NCBI GenBank assembly: GCA_027364815.1
Contig: DAHXOQ010000126.1
Span: forward strand, 1-8,100
Direction: 5' to 3'
Source: Acidobacteriaceae bacterium
GTDB taxonomy: Bacteria; Acidobacteriota; Terriglobia; Terriglobales; Acidobacteriaceae
Length of the DNA stretch: 8,100 bases
The notes below the pieces were generated by a model that was given only the letters and a program-made list of their open reading frames with translations, did no database searches and was not told the origin of the DNA. This document shows, piece after piece, positions 1 through 6,005 of this stretch (the first letter of the stretch is position 1; each line of letters begins with the position of its first letter). The translations under genes were made by a program, and so were the position numbers.

Positions 1-149
1 TCCGCTGCCACGCTTAACTCAATCACATTCGCAACCGGCCGCAGCTGGATCATCATCTCTGCCCATCGCGTAGCGCCGCAGCAACTAAGCATCGCTACAC
101 GCGCATCTTCGACTGGAGCCTCATTCCATGCAGCAAGGACCGAGTTCAT
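1..149 (-). CDS. uraD: OHCU decarboxylase, N-terminal part (cut by left edge)
   Basis: This is the first 49 codons of a gene that leaves the window at position 1. It probably encodes 2-oxo-4-hydroxy-4-carboxy-5-ureidoimidazoline decarboxylase, the cytoplasmic enzyme that converts OHCU, made from urate, into (S)-allantoin. The translation starts MNSVLAAWNEAPVEDARVAM and continues with LSCCGATRWAEMM and then LRPVANV. The Cys-Cys-Gly-x-x-Arg-Trp segment followed by Arg-Pro is the usual N-terminal signature of this family. The catalytic His and the rest of the roughly 165-residue protein lie outside the window. The start ATG (147-149) overlaps the stop of xdhB in an ATGA, and a GAGG lies seven bases before it, so translation is probably coupled. 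The position after xanthine dehydrogenase genes fits urate breakdown. Identification rests on a short fragment and the context. Confidence 0.82.
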   Translation of the reverse strand, partial: MNSVLAAWNEAPVEDARVAMLSCCGATRWAEMMIQLRPVANVIELSVAA

Positions 150-1030
150 GCGCGTGCCTCGTTCAACTCTGCAATCCACTTCTGCAAAAAATCTTCCACC
201 AGATTGGCTGCAACCGTGCGCCTGTATTCCGCAGTCGAGCGAATATCGTCGATCGGTTGAGCCTCGCTCAAGAGTGCTTCCCGCGCTGCAGCAATCGTCG
301 CATCATTCATCCGCTCGCCTTCAAGCGCAGCCTCCGTCTTGAACATCCTCGCCGGAAACGGCGCCAAGCTCGCAGCGGCGACTCTCACATCGCGCATCAC
401 GCCACTGTCAACGCGAGCAATCGCAGCCATTGCGACTTTTGAAATCGCCAACGCTTTTCTTGTTCCTACCTTACGTAAATACTGATTGTGTCCTGCAAAT
501 CTTTTCGGCAAATAAATTGCAAAAAGCAACTCTTCTTTGGACAGTACATTTTCCTTGTAACCTGTGTGGAACTCAGAGTAGGGAACTCTCCTGCTACCGT
601 GCGCAGAAACCATCTCAATCTCGGCATCGTAGACCAGCAACGCAGGCGGTGAATCCGCAGCCGGCGATCCGTTCACAATATTTCCGCCAATCGTCGCGCG
701 GCTCTGATTCGCTATTGTCCCAATCCAGCTCGCACTCTCATACAGCAGCGGAAATTCAGCGGCAATTTCTTCACATGCGCGCACCTCGCGAAAAGTAGTC
801 CCCGCTCCAATCGCAAACCACTCCGCCTCATTGCGCAGAAAATTCAACTCGCGGAGATTTCCCAAACTCACCAGCTTCTTCGCGCGCAGACGGCCCGCCG
901 CGTGCATCACCATCAGCTCAGTACCACCTGCAAATGGAGTCCACACGCCCGGCTCATCAGCCATCAAACTCAGCACCGCATCGAGCGAGCCGGGCGCAAT
1001 CAACTGGTGTGCATCGGCATTACCGCGCAT
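146..1030 (-). CDS. xdhB: Xanthine dehydrogenase FAD-binding subunit
   Basis: A 294-residue protein of the CO-dehydrogenase/xanthine-dehydrogenase medium-subunit family, a normal length for a stand-alone FAD subunit. It would carry the FAD that passes electrons from the [2Fe-2S] clusters to NAD+ or another acceptor. The FAD pyrophosphate-binding motifs are visible: FAGGTEL at residues 33-39 and TIGGNIVNGSPAAD at 113-126. The C-terminal CO-dehydrogenase flavoprotein domain follows, with KVGTRKALAISKVAMA near residues 187-202 and a typical ending around IDDIRSTAEYRRTVAANL. No extra iron-sulfur insertion is seen. The start ATG lies inside the end of the upstream [2Fe-2S] gene (11-base overlap) with AGGAG four to five bases before it, and the stop overlaps the uraD start. 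Nothing looks damaged here, although its partner subunit is frameshifted. The substrate is inferred from the purine genes around it; the family alone would also allow other molybdenum hydroxylases. Confidence 0.9.
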   Translation of the reverse strand: MRGNADAHQLIAPGSLDAVLSLMADEPGVWTPFAGGTELMVMHAAGRLRAKKLVSLGNLRELNFLRNEAEWFAIGAGTTFREVRACEEIAAEFPLLYESASWIGTIANQSRATIGGNIVNGSPAADSPPALLVYDAEIEMVSAHGSRRVPYSEFHTGYKENVLSKEELLFAIYLPKRFAGHNQYLRKVGTRKALAISKVAMAAIARVDSGVMRDVRVAAASLAPFPARMFKTEAALEGERMNDATIAAAREALLSEAQPIDDIRSTAEYRRTVAANLVEDFLQKWIAELNEARA

Positions 1031-1549
1031 GGCGCTCCTCTCTGAGCTCTAGAAGTCCATTCTGAGTCTTCGCGCAATCACCACCGGTTCTCGTCGATGC
1101 AAGCAACACTGATTCAAAAATTCTCATGAACCCCGTACACCGACAGAGATTTCCCGCCAATCCCTCGCGTATCTCAGCCAACGACGGCGCTTGATTCCTG
1201 CTCAACAATTGCTTCGCCGCCATCAACATTCCAGGCGTGCAGATTCCGCACTGCGCACCGCCGCACTCCAAAAATGCCTGTTGCAATGGATGCAGTTTTT
1301 CGTCTGTTGCCAATCCCTCCACCGTCTCAATCGCTGCGCCATCGGCTTGAAGCGCCGGGACCAGGCAACTGTTCACAAGTTCGCCATTCATGCGCACGAT
1401 CCGCACTCGCCCTCGCCGCAACCTTCTTTCGTGCCTGTCAATCGCAGATCTTCGCGGAGCACATCGAGCAGCCGTTTCATCGGCGGCACACTGACCGTGT
1501 GTAAAACTCCATTCACCGTCAATCGAATCTCAGGCCAAACTTTGCTCAT
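1020..1549 (-). pseudogene. xdhC: Xanthine dehydrogenase [2Fe-2S] subunit, frameshifted
   Basis: This gene should encode the small two-cluster ferredoxin-like subunit that links the molybdenum centre to FAD. It is open from ATG at 1547-1549 for 53 codons (MSKVWPEIRLTVNGVLHTVS at the start, ending KEGCGEGECGSCA) and then meets TGA at 1388-1390. The rest continues in the -1 frame from MNGELVNSCLVPA to the stop at 1020. The N part has three ligands of the plant-type cluster (C44, C49, C52). The fourth is in NSC just after the break. The second cluster is intact: CGICTPGM and NLCRCTG. Relatives read CGxCTV before this point, so Thr-Val is missing and a 7-bp loss explains the shift. A strong GAGGAGG lies ten bases before the ATG, and the start overlaps the xdhA stop as ATGA. 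The broken frame could be a real mutation, a sequence error, or a split protein. The xdhC name follows the E. coli subunit convention, not the XdhC maturation factor. Confidence 0.87.
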
Positions 1550-3798
1550 CGCGCGGCAACCTCCTCACGCGAGGAGTGAGCAGCAAGTCCCGCAAATAAA
1601 TCCTCAGGCAGCAATGGAATAGATTTGAATCCGACTCCAGTCGCGTCTTTGATAGCATTGAGTATTGCCGGGGCTGGCCCATCGTGCGGCAGCTCGCCGA
1701 TTCCTTTAGCGCCATAACCACCATGTTGAAATGGAATCTCTTCAAAGCGGACATGAATTAGCGGCACATCTTCAGCCGTCGGCATAATGTAGTTGGTCAT
1801 CTGGTTGTTCGCCATGTGGCCGTTCTGCAAGGCCACTTTCTCGTAGAGCGCATACCCCACACCCTGCGCTACGCCGCCTTCAATTTGTCCGCGCGCCAGT
1901 ACTGGATTCAGCACGCGGCCAACTTCCTGAATCGTCCAGTACTCTTCAACTTCGGCGGAATACGTTGTCATATCGACTGCAACCTGTGCCAAATGAATAG
2001 ACCATGCAAAGGCCGGATATGCCTCACCCTGATATTTTTGATCGTCCCAGAAAATATTTGGCGGGGCCTCGTAGCGAACCAGCGACTCAACCTTATCTTC
2101 ATTCGCGCGTAACTTTTCGCACGCAGCAAAAAAATCTTCACGCGTAAACTTCTCGCAGAGTCCAGACTCGCGGCGCAACTTATCCAGCAATTGCCTGCTT
2201 GCACGTTCAATTAACCGCCCAACCACCATCGCTGTGCGTGAAGCCACAGTGGGTCCGCTGTTCGGCACAATGCCGGTATCAGGCGGAGCCATCATCACAT
2301 CGCTGTAATCAAGCCCCAGCGTCTCGGCCGCAATCTGCGTCAGCACTGTGTTCGTTCCCTGGCCAAACTCGGTGCTTGAAACCAGTACCCGCACTTTGCC
2401 GCCAACAACATCAATTCCCGCGAGCGAATTCAAATACCGCTCACCAGATCCCGTGAATCCTGCGCCGTGATAGAAGGCCGCAATTCCAAGCCCGCGCTTG
2501 AGGGCACTCTTAGGATTCTCGATCGCAAATTTCGCGCGACGTGTCTCGTACTCGCTCTCCTTGAGCATCTGATCGAGCATCTGATCGAGAATGATTGGCT
2601 GATCCATCATTTGTTGCGTCGCAGTTGTATCGCCTTCATGCAGAAAATTTCTGCGCCGGAATTCAATCGGATCCATGCCAATCGCTGCAGCAACCTCATC
2701 CATGTGCCGCTCAACGGCAAAGATTCCCTGCGGCGCGCCAAAGCCTCGGAAGGCACCATAAGGAACCGTGTTCGTCGCCCACGAGTGCGAACTCACGCGC
2801 ACATTCGGGCAAAGATACGGCCCCGGCGAGTGCAGCGTTGCGCGCGATAGAACCGTTGACGAAAGTGTTGAATAAGCGCCGCCGTCGGTATCAACAGCGA
2901 TGTCCATCGCAATCAACTTACCATCAGCGTCGACGGCTGTCTTGTGCCGAACGCGCGATGGGTGGCGCTTCGTCGTTGCAGCCAGATCTTCCATGCGATC
3001 GTAGACCATCTTCACAGCGTGGCCGCTCTTCATCGCGAGCAATGCCGCATGCGCGCAGAGGATCGACGGATAATCCTCCTTGCCACCAAAGGCTCCGCCG
3101 GTCTCCGTCTGAATCACGCGAACTTTGTCTTCCGCCAGTGCAAAGACTGCGAGCAAAGAACGATGTACATAGTACGGGCACTGCAGGGAGCCGCGCACCG
3201 TCACACCGGCATCCGCATCGTACTCCGCAATCACACCATTGTTCTCAATGTAAAGATGCTCCTGCGCTCCGGTGCGATACTCGCCTTCAACAATATGAGC
3301 CGCGCTCTTCCACGCCGCATCCACATCGCCTTTTTCAAGCAAAAATTTTTTAAAGAGATTATCTTCGCCCCACACAATCGTCTCGCGTTTTTCACTCTCA
3401 TCAAGCGTGAAGACGGCGGGCAGCGGCTCGTAGTCAATTTCGACAGCAGATGCCGCGTCATGCAACTTGTGTTTGTCAGGGTGAGCTAGAAGAACGATGG
3501 CTTCATCGCAATGATTCACGCGCCCCTCGGCCAGGCAGGGCATGTCTTGAAATATCAGTTGAATAAAATTCTGTCCCGGAATATCAGCAGCCGTTACAAC
3601 CGTAAACTCGCTCCAGTTGATTCGCGGATTGAATTTGACGCTTCGAATGACTCCGCGCGGAATCGTGCTTCGTACCGTGATTCCGTGCCACATTCCGTCG
3701 AGCTCAATATCATCCACATAGCGCGCACGGCCGAGCAACTTCTCATACCCCTCTTTGCGGGGGACTGACGCGCCGACAATTTTTTCCAGGTGGCTCAT
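1546..3798 (-). CDS. xdhA: Xanthine dehydrogenase molybdopterin-binding subunit
   Basis: A 750-residue large subunit of the xanthine oxidase family, close to the usual length of bacterial stand-alone subunits. It would bind the molybdenum cofactor and hydroxylate hypoxanthine to xanthine and xanthine to urate. Visible landmarks are the a/b hammerhead at about residues 20-125, GGAFGGKE at 234-241 (cofactor loop), YDRMED with E270, AFRGFGAPQ with R351, EFGQGTNTVLTQ at 477-488, and GIGELP with E702. By alignment from memory, E270, R351 and E702 match the substrate-binding Glu802 and Arg880 and the catalytic Glu1261 of bovine xanthine oxidase. This favours a purine substrate over an aldehyde oxidase role. 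The start ATG follows a weak AGAGAG seven bases upstream and a 183-bp non-coding gap, so this is probably the first gene of a transcription unit. The stop overlaps the next start as ATGA. Residues 405-412 are a DQML repeat from a 12-bp tandem duplication. Confidence 0.93.
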   Translation of the reverse strand: MSHLEKIVGASVPRKEGYEKLLGRARYVDDIELDGMWHGITVRSTIPRGVIRSVKFNPRINWSEFTVVTAADIPGQNFIQLIFQDMPCLAEGRVNHCDEAIVLLAHPDKHKLHDAASAVEIDYEPLPAVFTLDESEKRETIVWGEDNLFKKFLLEKGDVDAAWKSAAHIVEGEYRTGAQEHLYIENNGVIAEYDADAGVTVRGSLQCPYYVHRSLLAVFALAEDKVRVIQTETGGAFGGKEDYPSILCAHAALLAMKSGHAVKMVYDRMEDLAATTKRHPSRVRHKTAVDADGKLIAMDIAVDTDGGAYSTLSSTVLSRATLHSPGPYLCPNVRVSSHSWATNTVPYGAFRGFGAPQGIFAVERHMDEVAAAIGMDPIEFRRRNFLHEGDTTATQQMMDQPIILDQMLDQMLKESEYETRRAKFAIENPKSALKRGLGIAAFYHGAGFTGSGERYLNSLAGIDVVGGKVRVLVSSTEFGQGTNTVLTQIAAETLGLDYSDVMMAPPDTGIVPNSGPTVASRTAMVVGRLIERASRQLLDKLRRESGLCEKFTREDFFAACEKLRANEDKVESLVRYEAPPNIFWDDQKYQGEAYPAFAWSIHLAQVAVDMTTYSAEVEEYWTIQEVGRVLNPVLARGQIEGGVAQGVGYALYEKVALQNGHMANNQMTNYIMPTAEDVPLIHVRFEEIPFQHGGYGAKGIGELPHDGPAPAILNAIKDATGVGFKSIPLLPEDLFAGLAAHSSREEVAAR
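2563..2586. repeat. 12-bp tandem duplication inside xdhA
   Basis: Two perfect adjacent copies of gagcatctgatc, followed by the first three bases of a third. Being a multiple of three, the duplication keeps the frame and adds one Asp-Gln-Met-Leu unit (DQMLDQML) to the large subunit at residues 405-412, in the segment between the two main halves of the protein and away from the active-site motifs. Confidence 0.9.
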
Positions 3799-3981
3799 TG
3801 ATGAACTCTCTGTCTGACAACTTCACGAATGGCTCTGCACTAAACGGGTTGTGAGGTTGAGGCATAGAATACAGCAACCTCAACAGCCTGCAAAATTGCC
3901 ACTTTCACACTCACTTAAAATGCAGGAAATCAGAATAATTTCGTAAGAAATCCGTAAACCTTCCAACTCGACAACTCCATC
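3799..3981 (-). promoter_or_regulatory. Intergenic region between uah and xdhA, probable xdh promoter region
   Basis: This is the only sizeable non-coding stretch: 183 bp, more A+T-rich than the genes beside it. Reading on the minus strand, TTGCAG (3888-3893) is separated by 16 bases from TATTCT (3866-3871), an acceptable but weak sigma-70-like pair. The xdhA start lies about 65 bases beyond the -10-like element. An inverted repeat covers the -10-like element and most of the spacer. A second small palindrome, ATTTC-gtaa-GAAAT, lies at 3938-3951. I see no G+C-rich hairpin followed by a T-run, so no intrinsic terminator for the uah block is evident, and read-through into xdhA remains possible. 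The promoter call is inference from position and weak motif matches only. Confidence 0.35.
3852..3884. repeat. Inverted repeat over the candidate xdhA promoter (possible operator)
   Basis: The arms TGAGGTTG (3852-3859) and CAACCTCA (3875-3882) are perfect 8-bp complements around a 15-base centre. A second register pairs GTTGAGG (3856-3862) with CCTCAAC (3878-3884), because each arm contains an internal 6-bp repeat. The centre contains the TATTCT -10-like box. No T-run follows on either strand, so it does not look like a terminator. Spacing of about two helical turns between arm centres would suit a dimeric repressor or activator. The regulator is not in this window. Confidence 0.4.
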
Positions 3982-5217
3982 TCAGAGTGCAAGCGTAGCC
4001 AGTGTTCGCGCCAACACATGCACACCTGCGCCGATCCACTCCGGGGACGCGTACTCATCGGGCCTGTGGCTCACCCCGCCACGACAGGGAATAAACAACA
4101 TCGCTACAGGCGTAATTCGCGCCATAAAAAGTGAATCGTGATAGGCGCGGCTCACCATCTGCTTGTAACTCTTACCCGCATCAATCGCTGCTCTCTCCAT
4201 CACCGTTAAAATCTCTTCGTCGCATGTTGCCGGCGGATCTGCATTCACAAGCTGCGTTGTAATTGTCACGCCACGCTTCAGCCCTACATTCGAGCACGCC
4301 TCGTTGAATGCACTCAAGACGAGATCGCGGCGCACTCCACTAATGTCGCGAATGTCTGTTTCCAATCTCACACGCGAAGGAATACTGTTCACCGCTCCGG
4401 GAAAAACCTCGCAGACGCCAACCGTACCAACCGTATCAAGCGAGCCTGTTGCCAATACCGCAGCTTCGAGCGCCAAGACCAACTCTGCGCCCGCAGCCAA
4501 CGCATCCTTGCGTCCGGGCATCAACTTTGCTCCCGCATGCCCGCCCTCACCCTCAATCAAAACGCGCAGACTTGCCGGAGCTGCAATATGCGTCACCAAA
4601 CCCAGATCAATCCCTTGCTCTTCGAGCGCTGGTCCCTGCTCAATGTGCAATTCAATAAAGCGATGAAAGCGGTCTTGCGAAAGTGCTACCGTACTCAGCG
4701 CGCCTTTGAATCCTGCCTGCGTACGCAACTCTTCTAGTCCGACACCATCCTTGTCTCGCAATTGAAGCGCTTGCGCGGGCGAAAGCACCGACCCCATCAT
4801 GCGGCTTCCCAGGCAGCCAATTCCAAATCGCGTCGGTTCCTCCGCAGTAAAGATCACCAGCTCAATCGAACGCCTCGGCTGAAACCCCATCTGCTGCAGA
4901 ACGCGAATCGCTTCAAGCCCGCCAAGTACGCCTACCGTTCCGTCATAGGCGCCCGCATTCGGAATCGCATCAATGTGCGAGCCTGTTCCAATCGGCGCAA
5001 TGTGCGGATCACTCCCCTCCCAGCGTGCAAAAGTATTTCCAATCGCATCTTCGTGAATCGTCAATCCTGCCGTCGCACATAGACTCTTCACGTACGCACG
5101 AGCGCGTAGATCCGCCTCGCTGAAGACCACGCGCGTCACTACGGGTGGCGCTTCTGCAGAGATCTGGGCGAGAGAATTGAGTTCCGCAATCAAGTTGTCA
5201 ATGGATCGTGTCGTCAT
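3982..5217 (-). CDS. uah: Ureidoglycolate amidohydrolase (M20 family, plant-like)
   Basis: A 411-residue M20-family amidohydrolase, a full normal length. The likely reaction is hydrolysis of (S)-ureidoglycolate to glyoxylate, CO2 and two ammonia, the last step of allantoin degradation. The dinuclear metal site is complete: H81 (GSHID), D92 (AYDG), E126-E127 (TAEEPTRFG), H191 (HIEQGP) and H384 (GVSHRP). GGHAG with H227 sits in the dimerization domain. It differs from the nearby allantoate amidohydrolase at specificity positions: IAAPAS instead of IVGQTR after the HIEQGP strand, and SRAYHDSLFMARI instead of SGAGHDAMVLA. Both variants are what I recall of plant ureidoglycolate amidohydrolase. 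The ATG lies three bases after the allE stop, with GGGGG eight bases upstream inside allE. Standard annotation might call it a second allantoate amidohydrolase or an N-carbamoyl-amino-acid hydrolase. Context after allE makes ureidoglycolate the better substrate. Confidence 0.83.
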   Translation of the reverse strand: MTTRSIDNLIAELNSLAQISAEAPPVVTRVVFSEADLRARAYVKSLCATAGLTIHEDAIGNTFARWEGSDPHIAPIGTGSHIDAIPNAGAYDGTVGVLGGLEAIRVLQQMGFQPRRSIELVIFTAEEPTRFGIGCLGSRMMGSVLSPAQALQLRDKDGVGLEELRTQAGFKGALSTVALSQDRFHRFIELHIEQGPALEEQGIDLGLVTHIAAPASLRVLIEGEGGHAGAKLMPGRKDALAAGAELVLALEAAVLATGSLDTVGTVGVCEVFPGAVNSIPSRVRLETDIRDISGVRRDLVLSAFNEACSNVGLKRGVTITTQLVNADPPATCDEEILTVMERAAIDAGKSYKQMVSRAYHDSLFMARITPVAMLFIPCRGGVSHRPDEYASPEWIGAGVHVLARTLATLAL

Positions 5218-5220
5218 CGC

Positions 5221-5973
5221 TCACACCCCCAACGGATGGCGACGCCAATCTTTGTAGATAAGATACTTCGCAGGATGCTTCCCGATTGCGCCGAACCACT
5301 GCGGGCAGTAAGGCCCCATCCAGATAAAATCTCCCACCTGAACCGGGTACCAACTATCGCCGAGCCTGTAGATTCCACCGCCCTCAAGCATCAGCAGTCC
5401 ATGCTCCATGATGTGAACCTCTACCATGCTCAACCCAGCGCCCGGCGCATAGGTCATTGTGTTCACGGCGAAATCATACGCGGGCCCATCCGGCATCAGG
5501 CATTTAACCATCAAATCCTCATCGCCCATCAGCGCCGTGGCACTCACTTCACTCTCTGCGCGAATTACAAATTCAGGAGTTGGCGCATCACTCTCCGGCT
5601 CATAAGGTTTCTCAATCAATGCCGCGCGCGCATCGGTCAATGCAATCACCGCATGCGGCAATCCTTGTGGCAAATAAGCATAACCGCCTGAAGCAAGTTT
5701 GTGTTCCGCGCCTTTGGCTTCAACCGTGATTTCACCATCGAGCACATACAAAAATCTCTGTGCAAGCGTAGGGCCAAGTCTGCCGCCCGCTTTGAACTCC
5801 GCCGTCATCTGTGTAAACTCCGCACCCAACTGCGGCGCCACGTGAATCACAAATTCAACATTCACAGCTCCGGGCAATGGCGTGCGCACAAAAGTATCCG
5901 GCGTCTGCAAAAGATGATCGTGCTTGAGGCAACTGCGCGTTGCCCCCAGAAAATTCAATTCCTTGTGATTCAA
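5221..5973 (-). CDS. allE: (S)-ureidoglycine aminohydrolase (bicupin)
   Basis: A 250-residue bicupin matching the AllE/YlbA (UGlyAH) family in length and order of segments. It converts (S)-ureidoglycine to (S)-ureidoglycolate and ammonia, keeping the stereochemistry that would be lost in spontaneous decay. The N-terminal cupin spans about residues 40-120 (RFLYVLDGEITV, GGYAYLPQGLPHAV) and lacks a full metal-binding set. The C-terminal cupin carries the manganese ligands E185, H187 and H191 in MVEVHIMEHG and Q225 in MGPYCPQWFG. K241 in YKDWRRHPL matches a lysine associated with substrate binding in the plant enzyme. The start is a TTG: an in-frame TGA lies only three codons upstream, and the next Met (residue 56) would remove conserved sequence. 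It lies 32 bases after allC and 3 bases before uah, exactly where the pathway needs it. Confidence 0.92.
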   Translation of the reverse strand: MNHKELNFLGATRSCLKHDHLLQTPDTFVRTPLPGAVNVEFVIHVAPQLGAEFTQMTAEFKAGGRLGPTLAQRFLYVLDGEITVEAKGAEHKLASGGYAYLPQGLPHAVIALTDARAALIEKPYEPESDAPTPEFVIRAESEVSATALMGDEDLMVKCLMPDGPAYDFAVNTMTYAPGAGLSMVEVHIMEHGLLMLEGGGIYRLGDSWYPVQVGDFIWMGPYCPQWFGAIGKHPAKYLIYKDWRRHPLGV

Positions 5974-5980
5974 GATTTGA

Positions 5981-5989
5981 CCTCACTCC
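5981..5989 (-). promoter_or_regulatory. Ribosome binding site fixing the TTG start of allE
   Basis: GGAGTGAGG on the minus strand lies seven bases before the TTG at 5971-5973. An in-frame TGA at 5983-5985 overlaps it, so translation cannot begin further upstream. This supports TTG as the true initiation codon. Confidence 0.6.
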
Positions 5990-6005
5990 AAAGTGATGAT
6001 TGATT

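Noticed and set aside
1020..1421. A short [2Fe-2S] gene starting at TTG 1421
   Set aside because: The first ten residues of that frame (MRRGRVRIVR) are an out-of-frame reading of the GCGEGECGSC codons. The true N-terminus is in the other frame, starting at 1549.
2595..3353. Long plus-strand open frame (252 codons) opposite xdhA
   Set aside because: Its translation is low-complexity and rich in Arg, Ser and His with no recognisable domain. It lies antisense to a clearly conserved enzyme, so it is a shadow. The same applies to the other plus-strand frames.
3341..3354. A5T6 run in xdhA as a frameshift or slippery site
   Set aside because: The xdhA frame continues intact through it with conserved protein on both sides. 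There is no second frame that extends the product.
3938..3951. Small palindrome ATTTC-gtaa-GAAAT as a terminator after uah
   Set aside because: The stem is only five A/T-rich pairs and no run of T follows on the minus strand, so it is too weak to call a terminator.
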